Source of the DNA: Eikenella sp963515595
GTDB lineage: Bacteria > Pseudomonadota > Gammaproteobacteria > Burkholderiales > Neisseriaceae
DNA length: 22,584 nt
Direction: 5' to 3'
Assembly (NCBI GenBank): GCA_963515595.1
Contig: CAUPYH010000024.1
Location: 1-22,584, forward strand
Positions 1-7,003 of this stretch are shown here, piece after piece. The position numbers and the translations under genes are program-made. Within the stretch, counting starts at the first letter, position 1. Every line of letters starts with the position of its first letter. Below the pieces are notes generated by a model. That model saw nothing but the letters and a program-made list of their open reading frames with translations, was not told the DNA's origin and did no database searches.

Positions 1-70
1 TACCCGCGTCAGGGTGGGAGATGATGGCAAACGTGCGGCGGCGGCGCACTTGGTCTGGAATATTGGACAT
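1..70 (-). CDS. prfC: Peptide chain release factor 3 (RF3), N-terminal fragment
   Basis: Only the first 23 codons are in the window; the gene continues past the left edge. The minus strand starts with ATG at 70-68 and reads MSNIPDQVRRRRTFAIISHP followed by DAG. This matches the start of RF3, a translational GTPase that recycles RF1 and RF2 after termination; the SHPDAG stretch is the beginning of its Walker A / G1 loop. No strong ribosome binding site is visible before the ATG. It is divergent from xseA. The identification rests on the motif and the surrounding arginine-rich start, both typical of the family. Confidence 0.85.
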   Translation of the reverse strand, partial: MSNIPDQVRRRRTFAIISHPDAG

Positions 71-124
71 GGCGGAAAATCCGGATTGAAAATGGCGTAT
101 TTTAGCATATTGCCGCGTAGGGAA

Positions 125-190
125 AGGCTACCTGAAAATATGGACAGCAACGAAGTTAAAAATCTATCCGCCAGATTTTTCAGGTAGCCT
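125..190. repeat. Pair of inverted DNA uptake sequences
   Basis: AGGCTACCTGAA at 125-136 and its reverse complement at 179-190, 42 bases apart. They lie between the divergent prfC and xseA genes, so a terminator role is unlikely. The right copy overlaps the likely -35 region of the xseA promoter. Confidence 0.9.
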
Positions 191-204
191 TCCCCTTGTA
201 TAAT
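177..204 (+). promoter_or_regulatory. Predicted sigma-70 promoter of xseA
   Basis: A perfect -10 box, TATAAT, is at 199-204. Sixteen bases upstream is TTTTCA (177-182), four of six matches to TTGACA, partly inside the DUS at 179-190. Transcription would start near 211, giving a leader of about 25 bases before the xseA ATG. Confidence 0.6.
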
Positions 205-236
205 GCCGCCTTTGTTTATTTTCCCGCCTTCTTGCC

Positions 237-1589
237 ATGTCCGACCTATTTGCCCCCGCCGCGCTTTCTGTTTCCGAGCTCAACCATTTGGCCAAAAACC
301 TGCTGGAAGACCAGCTTGCCGGGCTGTGGGTGGGTGGCGAGGTGTCGAATTTGGTGAAGGCGGCGAGCGGGCACTATTATTTTGTTTTAAAAGACCAACG
401 CGCCCAGGTGCGCTGCACTTTGTTTAAGCATGCCGCCCGTTCGCTGGCCGCGCTGTTGCGCGAGGGCGAGGAAGTGGAGGTGTTGGGCAAAATCACGCTG
501 TATGAGGCGCGCGGGGAGTTTCAGATTAATGTGCAGGAAGTGCGGCGCAAGGGGCTGGGGCAGCTGTTTGAAGCTTATGAACGGCTGAAGCAGCGCCTGC
601 AGGCGGAAGGCTTGTTCGATGCGGCACGCAAACGGCCTCTGCCTACCGCGCCGCAGTGTATCGGCGTGGTCACCAGTCTGGCAGCGGCGGCATTGCGCGA
701 TGTGGTCATCACGTTGCGGCGGCGTGCGCCGGATGTGCGCGTGGTGGTGTATCCCACGGCGGTGCAGGGCGCGGGCAGCGAGTTTCAGGTAGCCTCGGCC
801 ATTGCAGCGGCGGCGGAACACGCGCAGGCGGATGTGCTGATTGTGTGCCGTGGCGGGGGCAGCATTGAGGATTTGTGGGCGTTTAACGAAGAAGCGGCGG
901 TGCGCGCGGTGGCGGCCTCGCCGATTCCGGTGGTGAGCGGGGTGGGGCACGAAACCGATTTCACGCTCACGGATTTTGCCGCCGACGTGCGCGCACCCAC
1001 GCCCACCGCCGCCGCCGAGCTGGCCAGCCCGAACCGTGCGGAGCAGCTGGATAAAATGTGCCGCCTGCACAGCCATATGCGCCACACGCTGCAACGGCGC
1101 TGCACAGACGCGGCGCAACGGCTTGACTGGCATGCCGCACAGTTGCGCCATCCGCGCCAGAAATGGCAGGAACAGCAGACCGGCTTGCTGCGCAGCCGCC
1201 AAATGCTGGCTGACCATATGCTGCGCCACCTGCACTGCAAACAGGAGCAGCTGGCCTATTTGGCCGAGCTGTGCCGCCGCAGCCGGCCTCAAGTGCAAAC
1301 CGCTGCTCGGCAGCTGTACACGCAGGCGGCACAACTCAACCGCCACATGGCCGCGCTCTTGGCACAAAAGCAGGCGCAATGCCAAAAACAGGCGGGCATT
1401 TTGGATGCCCTCTCGCCACAACACACACTGTCGCGCGGCTACAGCGTGATTACCGACCGCACGGGCAAAGTAGTGCGCGATGCGGGCAGGCTGCACAGCG
1501 GGCAGGTGTTGCAGCTGCATTTTGAAACCGGCACAGCCAAGGCGCAGGTGCTGCCGCAGCGTACCGGGCAGCAGGATTTGTTTGATTAG
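237..1589 (+). CDS. xseA: Exodeoxyribonuclease VII large subunit
   Basis: The 450-residue protein is the usual length for XseA, the catalytic subunit of exonuclease VII. That enzyme degrades single-stranded DNA from both ends into short acid-soluble oligonucleotides and acts in DNA repair. The N-terminal 100 residues (VSELNHLAKNLLEDQLAGLW, then the GHYYFVLKD strand) form the OB-fold DNA-binding domain. Residues from about 125 hold the catalytic domain, with GVVTSLAAAALRD, CRGGGSIEDLWAFNEE and SGVGHETDFTLTDFAADVRAPTPTAAAE. A long helical stretch follows, ending in the LSRGYSVI motif near the C terminus. The ATG at 237 has no clear ribosome binding site but places the first conserved residues correctly. 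A DUS copy at 784-795 is part of the coding sequence (FQVAS). The small subunit gene xseB is not in the window. Confidence 0.96.
   Translation: MSDLFAPAALSVSELNHLAKNLLEDQLAGLWVGGEVSNLVKAASGHYYFVLKDQRAQVRCTLFKHAARSLAALLREGEEVEVLGKITLYEARGEFQINVQEVRRKGLGQLFEAYERLKQRLQAEGLFDAARKRPLPTAPQCIGVVTSLAAAALRDVVITLRRRAPDVRVVVYPTAVQGAGSEFQVASAIAAAAEHAQADVLIVCRGGGSIEDLWAFNEEAAVRAVAASPIPVVSGVGHETDFTLTDFAADVRAPTPTAAAELASPNRAEQLDKMCRLHSHMRHTLQRRCTDAAQRLDWHAAQLRHPRQKWQEQQTGLLRSRQMLADHMLRHLHCKQEQLAYLAELCRRSRPQVQTAARQLYTQAAQLNRHMAALLAQKQAQCQKQAGILDALSPQHTLSRGYSVITDRTGKVVRDAGRLHSGQVLQLHFETGTAKAQVLPQRTGQQDLFD
784..795 (-). repeat. DNA uptake sequence inside xseA
   Basis: Exact TTCAGGTAGCCT. In the xseA frame it encodes the FQVAS stretch around residue 183, so the uptake signal is carried within a functional reading frame. 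Confidence 0.9.
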
Positions 1590-1674
1590 CGCGTACAGAG
1601 ATTGCTGCAGCAGTTTTTCCTGCGAAACGGCAAGCCCATGCAATCAAAAAACATCATCACTTGAACTATCGTTT

Positions 1675-1707
1675 TTCAGGTAGCCTCTCTGCAAAAGGCT
1701 ACCTGAA
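1675..1707. repeat. Pair of DNA uptake sequences, tail-to-tail
   Basis: TTCAGGTAGCCT at 1675-1686, then AGGCTACCTGAA at 1696-1707. In this order the RNA hairpin ends in A residues rather than U on both strands, so it is not itself a good terminator. A separate terminator lies next to it at 1714-1740. Confidence 0.9.
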
Positions 1708-1713
1708 AAAGCA

Positions 1714-1740
1714 AAACGGCTTCCTTTACGGAAGCCGTTT
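1714..1740 (-). terminator. Intrinsic terminator for the HMA-like gene
   Basis: Perfect 11-bp inverted repeat: AAACGGCTTCC at 1714-1724 and GGAAGCCGTTT at 1730-1740, with a 5-base loop. Read on the minus strand it lies just after the stop codon of the gene at 1762-1965 and is followed by T-rich sequence. It may also help to end xseA transcription from the other side. Confidence 0.75.
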
Positions 1741-1761
1741 GTGGTTGTTTGACCGATACGG

Positions 1762-1965
1762 TTATGCCACGGTAAAACCTTCTGCCGAGAGGGCAGCTTT
1801 GAATGCTTCAAGATCGAAGCCATCACCGTGTGTAATCACTACGCGGCCGTCGTCATGATTGGCATTCACCATTCTCACACCCGCAACAGTTTCACCCTTC
1901 AAAACCAAGCGGTCTCCATCCGTTTTATTCTTCATACCGGACACTTGAATCAACATTTGTGGCAT
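1762..1965 (-). CDS. Small HMA-like protein lacking the CxxC motif
   Basis: A 67-residue protein starting MPQMLIQVSGMKN and ending ALSAEGFTVA. The layout fits a heavy-metal-associated (HMA) ferredoxin-like fold: a first strand ending in the V-x-GM turn, a GV turn in the middle, a VVITHGD strand, then the helix LEAFKAALSAEGF and a last strand. The GM-x-C-x-x-C loop that holds copper or zinc in this family is replaced by GMKNKTDGD, and the protein has no cysteine at all. The start at 1965 is chosen over an upstream start (2019) because AGAGG sits at the right distance before this ATG. The function is unknown; metal binding through cysteine is excluded by the sequence. It is followed by a terminator and preceded by a 9-bp inverted repeat at 2010-2044. 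Confidence 0.8.
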   Translation of the reverse strand: MPQMLIQVSGMKNKTDGDRLVLKGETVAGVRMVNANHDDGRVVITHGDGFDLEAFKAALSAEGFTVA

Positions 1966-2009
1966 ATTAACCTCTAAATAATGTAGTTGATTAAAAATAA
2001 AAAGCTCTC

Positions 2010-2044
2010 CATACTGCACTGTTTTTGTACAATTATGCAGTATG
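2010..2044. promoter_or_regulatory. 9-bp inverted repeat, possible operator
   Basis: CATACTGCA at 2010-2018 and TGCAGTATG at 2036-2044 are perfect reverse complements separated by 17 bases. The centre contains the smaller palindrome TTGTACAA. The element ends 45 bases before the start codon of the HMA-like gene, where an operator or promoter dyad would be expected. There is no U run, so it is not a terminator. The binding protein is unknown. Confidence 0.45.
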
Positions 2045-2105
2045 CATCATAAAAAATATTGCCCAAATTCCTTACGCTTCCCACAACATCCTAGCTACAT
2101 CAAAC

Positions 2106-2127
2106 AGGCAATGTGCGCATTTTGCCT
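2106..2127. repeat. Imperfect 22-bp palindrome
   Basis: AGGCAA at 2106-2111 and TTGCCT at 2122-2127 flank TGCGCA; 18 of 22 positions are symmetric. It lies in the 413-base non-coding interval between the HMA-like gene and the serine dehydratase gene. It could be a protein binding site or a chance hairpin. Confidence 0.3.
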
Positions 2128-2233
2128 AGGTAGCGGCAACTTGTCCAGCATTATTCAAGGGAAAACTGCATTCGCGCTGCTCGGCACATAGCGGCACACC
2201 TATGCTGCCACAGGCAAATTTGGTAAGATATTG

Positions 2234-2262
2234 TTGGATACGAAAAGTTGAATAACTATAGT
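2234..2262 (+). promoter_or_regulatory. Predicted promoter of the L-serine dehydratase gene
   Basis: TTGGAT at 2234-2239 and TATAGT at 2257-2262 with the optimal 17-base spacer. The -10 box is the first six bases of the Correia-like repeat end that starts here. Transcription would start near 2269 and leave a leader of about 110 bases. Confidence 0.55.
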
Positions 2263-2305
2263 GGATTAACTTCAAATCAGTAAGGTATTGGCTCCCCATG
2301 CTGTG
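2257..2305 (+). repeat. Degenerate Correia-like repeat end
   Basis: The stretch begins TATAGTGGATTAA, as I remember the termini of Correia elements (CREE/NEMIS) of pathogenic Neisseria. The next 30 bases (TCAGTAAGGTATTGGCTCCC and flanks) still resemble the interior of that element. No matching inverted end is visible before the gene, so this would be a one-ended remnant. It rests on recalled consensus, not on a search. Confidence 0.45.
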
Positions 2306-2378
2306 TATATGTATTATTTGCAGCCGGCCGCCTTGTTCTGATTCTGGTTGGCTCACTATGAATTAAAGGGGTGGAAAA

Positions 2379-3752
2379 ATGATCAGTATTTTCGACATGT
2401 TCAAAATCGGTATCGGCCCGTCCAGTTCGCATACCGTAGGGCCGATGCGTGCCGGTGTGCTGTTCCGCCAACAGCTTATCGAACAGGGACTGCTGGATAA
2501 AATTACCCGCTTCAGTGCCCATGTGTACGGTTCGCTCTCATTTACCGGCAAAGGCCACGGCACAGACCACGCCATCATTGGCGGCTTGGCGGGCTACGAG
2601 CCGGATACGGTGGACACTACTGCTTTTCCCAAATTTATTGCGCAAGTATTGAGCAGCAAAACCCTCACCGACATTGGCGGCCACGAAACTCCATTCGACT
2701 ACGAACGCGATTTCGTGTTCCATTCTTCATTCCTGCCGCTGCACGAAAACGGCATGCGCTTGGAAGCCTATGTCGGCGATGAGTTGGCGATGCAAGAAGT
2801 GTTTTACTCCATCGGCGGCGGTTTTGTGGTAACCGAAAAACAGTTTGCCGACAGCGGCAAGCAATCTGCCCCTGTCAATGTGCCCTATCCTTATGCCAAC
2901 GCAGACGATCTTATCCGCCAGTGCAACGAACATAATCTCTCCCTCTCCGAATTGATGTTCCGCAACGAATGCGCCCTGCGGCCGGAGCAGGAGGTGCGCG
3001 ACTATGTGCGTGCCGTGTGGCAGACCATGAGTGATTGCATTCAGCGTGGCCTGCACGCCGAAGGCGTACTGCCCGGCCCTATGCGAATACCACGGCGTGC
3101 GCCGCTTTCACGCAAACAGTTTGAAAAAAACGGGCTGAACGATAAAGACCCGATGGCGGTGGTGGACTGGGTAAATATGGTGGCCTTCGCCGTCAACGAA
3201 GAAAACGCCGCCGGTGGGCGGGTAGTTACCGCGCCCACCAATGGTGCCTGCGGCATCGTGCCCACTGTATTGGCCTACTACGACCACTTCATTTTCTACG
3301 CCGATGAAGAACACATCCTGCGTTATTTAATCACGGCCAGCGCCATCGGCAGCCTGTATAAGATGAACGCTTCCATTTCCGGCGCGGAAGTGGGCTGCCA
3401 GGGCGAAGTGGGCGTGGCCTGCTCCATGGCCGCTGCCGGGCTGACCGAGATTCAGGGCGGCACTGTCGAACAAGTATGTATTGCCGCCGAAATCGCCATG
3501 GAGCACCATCTTGGCCTCACTTGCGACCCGGTGGGCGGCCAAGTGCAGGTGCCATGCATCGAACGTAACGCCATTTCATCCATCAAGGCCATCAATGCCT
3601 CACGCATGGCGCTGCAACGCACCACCGAGCCGGTGGTATCGCTGGACGAGGTCATCAAAACCATGTATGAAACCGGCAAAGATATGAACCCGAAATACCG
3701 CGAAACCTCCACCGGCGGCTTGGCCACGCATGTGGTGCATGTGATGTGTTGA
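2379..3752 (+). CDS. sdaA: L-serine ammonia-lyase (L-serine dehydratase), single-chain iron-sulfur type
   Basis: The 457-residue product converts L-serine to pyruvate and ammonia in the cytoplasm with a [4Fe-4S] cluster, not PLP. Length and motifs match the single-chain SdaA/SdaB family: FKIGIGPSSSHTVGPMRAG at the N terminus (beta domain), FTGKGHGTDHAIIGGLAGY, the TAPTNGACGIVP loop near residue 290, and the cysteine-bearing segments GCQGEVGVACSMAAAGL and TCDPVGGQVQVPCIERNA that supply cluster ligands. The C terminus reads TSTGGLA. A strong ribosome binding site (AAAGGGG) lies 10 bases before the ATG. A DUS hairpin terminator follows at 3785, so the gene is probably transcribed alone. SdaA and SdaB cannot be told apart from the sequence. 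Confidence 0.95.
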   Translation: MISIFDMFKIGIGPSSSHTVGPMRAGVLFRQQLIEQGLLDKITRFSAHVYGSLSFTGKGHGTDHAIIGGLAGYEPDTVDTTAFPKFIAQVLSSKTLTDIGGHETPFDYERDFVFHSSFLPLHENGMRLEAYVGDELAMQEVFYSIGGGFVVTEKQFADSGKQSAPVNVPYPYANADDLIRQCNEHNLSLSELMFRNECALRPEQEVRDYVRAVWQTMSDCIQRGLHAEGVLPGPMRIPRRAPLSRKQFEKNGLNDKDPMAVVDWVNMVAFAVNEENAAGGRVVTAPTNGACGIVPTVLAYYDHFIFYADEEHILRYLITASAIGSLYKMNASISGAEVGCQGEVGVACSMAAAGLTEIQGGTVEQVCIAAEIAMEHHLGLTCDPVGGQVQVPCIERNAISSIKAINASRMALQRTTEPVVSLDEVIKTMYETGKDMNPKYRETSTGGLATHVVHVMC

Positions 3753-3784
3753 GACTTAATGCTGTTTAGTGCCGCAGAGACGAG

Positions 3785-3820
3785 AAGGCTACCTGAAAAT
3801 GGTTTTTCAGGTAGCCTTTT
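3785..3820 (+). terminator. DUS-pair terminator after the serine dehydratase gene
   Basis: AGGCTACCTGAA at 3786-3797 and TTCAGGTAGCCT at 3806-3817 form a stem of about 15 bp with a short loop, followed by TTT. The hairpin starts 33 bases after the stop codon. The remaining 200 bases up to the ubiB stop at 4024 hold no gene I recognise. Confidence 0.85.
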
Positions 3821-4023
3821 GATTGTAGCCATAGCCAAAGCAATTATTTCCTCTACCAAGCGGCGGGCTGCAAACAGTATGAATCACTTGGCAAAGCGAG
3901 CCTGCACCATTGGGAATTAAGTGCTTCGGCTATACGATATTAACGGTTGGCCTGCCGCCTATCTTCTCCTAGCTGTCGACACCGTTTGCCATACACTTTT
4001 TTACGTGCTTGAAAAGTTTTGTT

Positions 4024-5691
4024 TTAATGTTTGCCCGAACGCCAGATAGACCAGATAATCCACAGGCTGTTGGCAAAGGCCAAGAGATAGCCGAGGAAGC
4101 CAACAAACGACAAGCCAAACAGCTTCGGGCCGATATTGCTGCTGAGTAGGATGGATGAGCCGATAATCAACGCCGCCGTTACCATGCCCATGGTCAGCCG
4201 GTTAGCGCTGTATTCCAAGTGCCGGTTCAAACTGTCGAGGCGTTTTAAATCCAGGTTCACGTTTAGCCGACCGCTTTGCAGATTGCGGTTGAGGCGCAGC
4301 AGGTTTTTGGGCAACTCACCCAACATCTGCCCCAGCATACGGCTTTGCGTGCGGCTTCGGCGCCAAAGTTGCTGCGGTGAAAGGCGCTGACGGATAACTT
4401 TCTGCACAATCGGTTTGGCGTGCTCCAGCAGTTGGAAGCTGCCGTCCAGCCTTTTCACCACGCCTTCGAGGGTGAGCAGGGCTTTGAACAGCATCACCAA
4501 ATCGCCCGGTAAGGCCAACTCGTGCTCGCGCATGATGCGGGTTAAATCGTTAATCACCTGGCTGACGCGCAAATCGCGTACGGCGGTGTGTTCGTAGTCG
4601 AGCAGCATTTCCATCACGTCGGCGCCGAGCAGGTCTTCATCGGGAACATCGCCCTGCGCCCAGTTGCTCAGAATATATTGCACGGCAAACGGGTCGCGGT
4701 GGATAAGGGCTTCAATCAGCGCATTGATTTCCTGCCGGCGCACCGGATTCAGGTAGCCTGTCATGCCGAAGTCGATCAGGCCGATACGCAAATCGGGATA
4801 AATAAAGATATTGCCCGGGTGCGGATCAGCATGAAACAGGCCCTGCCCCAGTATCATATCGAGTAGCACGTCGGTGATGCGGCAAGCCAGAATATGCCGC
4901 TCTTCGACGCCCAGTAATTCGATGTTGGTATCTTTCAGCAGGGTGGCAGCCACGTACTCCTGCACCAGCACCTGCCGGTTGCTGTATTCGGGATATACCT
5001 TGGGAATATGAACCACCGGATGGTTGGCATACAGTGCGGCAAACCTCTGCAAATGGCGCATTTCAGCCAGCAAATCGGTTTCCCTGGCCAGGCTTTTAGC
5101 AAAATATTGCACCATCTGCACCGGCTGATAGCGGCGGGTTTCCGGCATTTCCGATTCGGTGAGCTGCGCCAGATGGGTTAGAATACGCAAATCCGCCCGG
5201 ATGAGCGGCTCAATATCTGGCCGGCGCACCTTTACCGCCACCTCGCTGCCGTCGAGCAGCACTGCGCGGTGCACCTGCGCGATGGAGGCGCTGCCCAAAG
5301 GCTCGCTGTCGATGTGCTGAAACACCTGCTCCGGCGGGCAGCCCAGCTGCTCGGTGAGCAGGGAGAGAATTGCCTCGAAGGGCAAGGGATTCGCACTGCT
5401 TTGCAGATGCTCGAATTCCTCAATCCATTCGGCGTTGAAAATATCAACCCGGGTGGCCAAAATCTGGCCGAGCTTGATAAAGGTTGGCCCCAGCTCCTCA
5501 AACGCCAGCCGGAAACGATGCGCCGTGCTCAACCCACCAGCATCTTCCTGCGCGGTTGAGCCGCCGAGCCAAGAAGCCCGGTTCAGCTTAATCCGGCTGA
5601 GAAAACCGCCCAAACCGTGCCGCGCCAGCGTGGCCACGATTTGACGCAAACGATTGATATCGCCCAAAGCGGGCATGGCAGATCTAACCAT
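4024..5691 (-). CDS. ubiB: UbiB-family atypical kinase, ubiquinone biosynthesis
   Basis: A 555-residue member of the ABC1/ADCK/UbiB family, needed for ubiquinone synthesis and probably acting as an ATPase at the inner membrane. The motifs run in family order: ELGPTFIKLGQILATRVD (KxGQ helix), GSASIAQVHRAVL (the alanine-rich loop that replaces the kinase glycine loop), VAVKVRRP with the ATP-binding lysine, FHADPHPGNIF (catalytic region) and LIDFGMTG (DFG). Two hydrophobic segments at the C terminus (TAALIIGSSILLSS and FLGYLLAFANSLWIIWSI) anchor it in the membrane. The ATG at 5691 is chosen because AAGGGGG lies just upstream; an in-frame start at 5763 has no such site. It diverges from the NlpC/P60 gene and has no other ubiquinone gene next to it. 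A DUS copy lies inside at 4748-4759. Confidence 0.93.
   Translation of the reverse strand: MVRSAMPALGDINRLRQIVATLARHGLGGFLSRIKLNRASWLGGSTAQEDAGGLSTAHRFRLAFEELGPTFIKLGQILATRVDIFNAEWIEEFEHLQSSANPLPFEAILSLLTEQLGCPPEQVFQHIDSEPLGSASIAQVHRAVLLDGSEVAVKVRRPDIEPLIRADLRILTHLAQLTESEMPETRRYQPVQMVQYFAKSLARETDLLAEMRHLQRFAALYANHPVVHIPKVYPEYSNRQVLVQEYVAATLLKDTNIELLGVEERHILACRITDVLLDMILGQGLFHADPHPGNIFIYPDLRIGLIDFGMTGYLNPVRRQEINALIEALIHRDPFAVQYILSNWAQGDVPDEDLLGADVMEMLLDYEHTAVRDLRVSQVINDLTRIMREHELALPGDLVMLFKALLTLEGVVKRLDGSFQLLEHAKPIVQKVIRQRLSPQQLWRRSRTQSRMLGQMLGELPKNLLRLNRNLQSGRLNVNLDLKRLDSLNRHLEYSANRLTMGMVTAALIIGSSILLSSNIGPKLFGLSFVGFLGYLLAFANSLWIIWSIWRSGKH
4748..4759 (-). repeat. DNA uptake sequence inside ubiB
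   Basis: Exact TTCAGGTAGCCT on the plus strand; on the ubiB coding strand it is AGGCTACCTGAA and encodes the GYLN stretch just after the DFG motif. Confidence 0.9.
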
Positions 5692-5799
5692 ACAGCCCCC
5701 TTGCGGAACCAGTGTCCGCACAAACAGATACACAGCATAACATACGCGCCCACCCGTGCGCACAAACTGCCCCTATTGCACACTGCCCGGCCAAACACA

Positions 5800-5829
5800 T
5801 TGCCGCGCCTTACCGCACTATGCTATAAC
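5800..5829 (+). promoter_or_regulatory. Predicted promoter of the NlpC/P60 gene
   Basis: TTGCCG at 5800-5805 and TATAAC at 5824-5829, 18 bases apart, in the 166-base interval between the divergent ubiB and NlpC/P60 genes. Transcription would start near 5836, about 22 bases before the ATG. Confidence 0.45.
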
Positions 5830-5857
5830 ATGGGCAAAACAAGAAAGTTTCAGATTG

Positions 5858-6454
5858 ATGAAGTGGATAAAACAAGCAACCCTCTGCGCCCTGGCCGCCC
5901 TTGCTTTCGGCCTCGCTCCCGCCGCATACGCCGCCCCGGAAGGATTGGATAACGACGCACTCGAGCGCCTGATCCGCGAACGCACCAGCCACAGCAACAA
6001 TGCCCCCGCATCCAGCCGACAGTCTTCATCTTCCGGCAGCCGCTCCTCCTCCGGCAGCCAAGACGAAGCCGGCGACCTCATCATGAACGCCATGAGCCTT
6101 ATCGGCCTCTCCTACCGCTTCGGTGGCAACTCCCCCACCCAAGGCCTCGATTGCAGCGGCTTCATGCAATATATCTTCAAACGCAGCATGGGCATTACCC
6201 TGCCGCGCACTTCCGCCGAGATGGCCACCGTAGGCCAGCAGGTAGACCGTGCCAATCTCAAACCCGGCGACATGGTATTTTTCGGCGGCGGCGGCCGCGT
6301 TTCCCACGTTGGCATGTATATCGGCAATGACCGCTTCATCCACGCCCCGCGCACCGGCCGCGACATCGAAATCACCAGCATGAACGGCACCTACTGGAAA
6401 AACCGCTACATCACCGCCCGCCGGGTAGACCGCTCCACCCGCTTCACCCGCTAA
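5858..6454 (+). CDS. Secreted NlpC/P60 (C40) peptidoglycan peptidase
   Basis: A 198-residue protein with a signal peptide (MKWIKQATLC then an alanine-rich core, likely cut after AYA at residue 25). A serine-rich linker covers about residues 43-68, and one NlpC/P60 domain runs from about 72 to the end. The catalytic cysteine is Cys99 in GLDCSGF, the histidine is His150 in RVSHVGMYIG, and His162 in FIHAPRTG fits the third position. LKPGDMVFF is the usual strand before the histidine. Enzymes of this family cut peptide bonds in cell-wall stem peptides, typically D-Glu to meso-diaminopimelate. The ATG at 5858 is chosen because it starts directly at the signal peptide; an upstream in-frame start at 5756 would hide it. 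The next gene begins 11 bases after the stop. Confidence 0.92.
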   Translation: MKWIKQATLCALAALAFGLAPAAYAAPEGLDNDALERLIRERTSHSNNAPASSRQSSSSGSRSSSGSQDEAGDLIMNAMSLIGLSYRFGGNSPTQGLDCSGFMQYIFKRSMGITLPRTSAEMATVGQQVDRANLKPGDMVFFGGGGRVSHVGMYIGNDRFIHAPRTGRDIEITSMNGTYWKNRYITARRVDRSTRFTR

Positions 6455-6465
6455 AGGCCTGCATC

Positions 6466-6678
6466 ATGAATATGCCCACCATGCCCAAATGGCACAGCGA
6501 CGACGGCAGCATCGTATCGTGTACCGAAAAAGTGAAAGTGATGCAGGAAAACATGCAAGAGCTTTATCAGCTTGCGCAAGACACCTTCGAAGACGCCCTA
6601 TTAATGGGTTGCAGCGAAAAACAAGTGCGCGAATTCCTGCAAGATTTGGTGCGCAGCGTGCACAACCCGTATAACTGA
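6466..6678 (+). CDS. Conserved-looking small protein, function unknown
   Basis: A 70-residue acidic cytoplasmic protein with no signal peptide or membrane segment. From about residue 20 it is predicted almost entirely helical (KVKVMQENMQELYQLAQDTF, then EKQVREFLQDLVRSV). It starts 11 bases after the NlpC/P60 stop codon, with AAAGG just before it, so the two are probably cotranscribed. I do not recognise a family. A second ATG at codon 3 is an equally possible start. The close spacing supports a real gene, but says nothing certain about function. Confidence 0.7.
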   Translation: MNMPTMPKWHSDDGSIVSCTEKVKVMQENMQELYQLAQDTFEDALLMGCSEKQVREFLQDLVRSVHNPYN

Positions 6679-6818
6679 TGCAAACCGCATCTGCCGATTA
6701 AGAAAAGGTGCCGTCTTGGCTTCGGTTGAGTTGTTTCTATTCAGACAAGGAAGGCTTCGGCTCGCTACGCTTGCCTTGCCCTGCCTCATCATCTGTTGCT
6801 TGAGTTTCATAAAAAATC

Positions 6819-6842
6819 GCCCTTGGTCTATGACACAAGGGC
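6819..6842. terminator. Stem-loop in the 325-base gap after the small helical gene
   Basis: GCCCTTG at 6819-6825 and CAAGGGC at 6836-6842 form a 7-bp stem with a 10-base loop. On the minus strand it is followed by a six-T run, on the plus strand only by ATCTTTG. It may end the NlpC/P60 transcript weakly. The rest of the gap 6679-6943 shows a GC-rich imperfect inverted stretch at about 6745-6780 and no gene. Confidence 0.4.
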
Positions 6843-6916
6843 AATCTTTGCTTACTCGAATGCAGGCTGGCTGTCAAGCAACCGCCTAAGATACTGTTCA
6901 GATTGGGTTTTACTGC

Positions 6917-6945
6917 TTGCCCCTGTTGTCGGGGCGTAATATAAG
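6917..6945 (+). promoter_or_regulatory. Possible promoter of the frameshifted gene
   Basis: TTGCCC at 6917-6922 and TATAAG at 6940-6945 with a 17-base spacer. The transcript would run directly into the DUS hairpin at 6944-6982, which makes the call uncertain. Confidence 0.3.
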
Positions 6946-6987
6946 GCTACCTGAAACGCAAAAGTATTTTTCAGGTAGCCTTTTTAT
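6943..6987 (+). terminator. DUS-pair hairpin with U run
   Basis: AGGCTACCTGAA at 6944-6955 and TTCAGGTAGCCT at 6971-6982, followed by TTTTT. It has terminator form. It ends about 20 bases before the start of the frameshifted gene, so either that gene is transcribed from a start within or after the hairpin, or the hairpin attenuates it. Confidence 0.75.
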
Positions 6988-7003
6988 GATGGGGGAGGAA
7001 TAA

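Noticed and set aside
387..1643. 418-codon open frame on the minus strand opposite xseA
   Set aside because: It mirrors a GC-rich real gene, has no family motif, and is an expected antisense shadow.
5756..5857. N-terminal extension of the NlpC/P60 protein
   Set aside because: It would bury the signal peptide and cover the predicted promoter.
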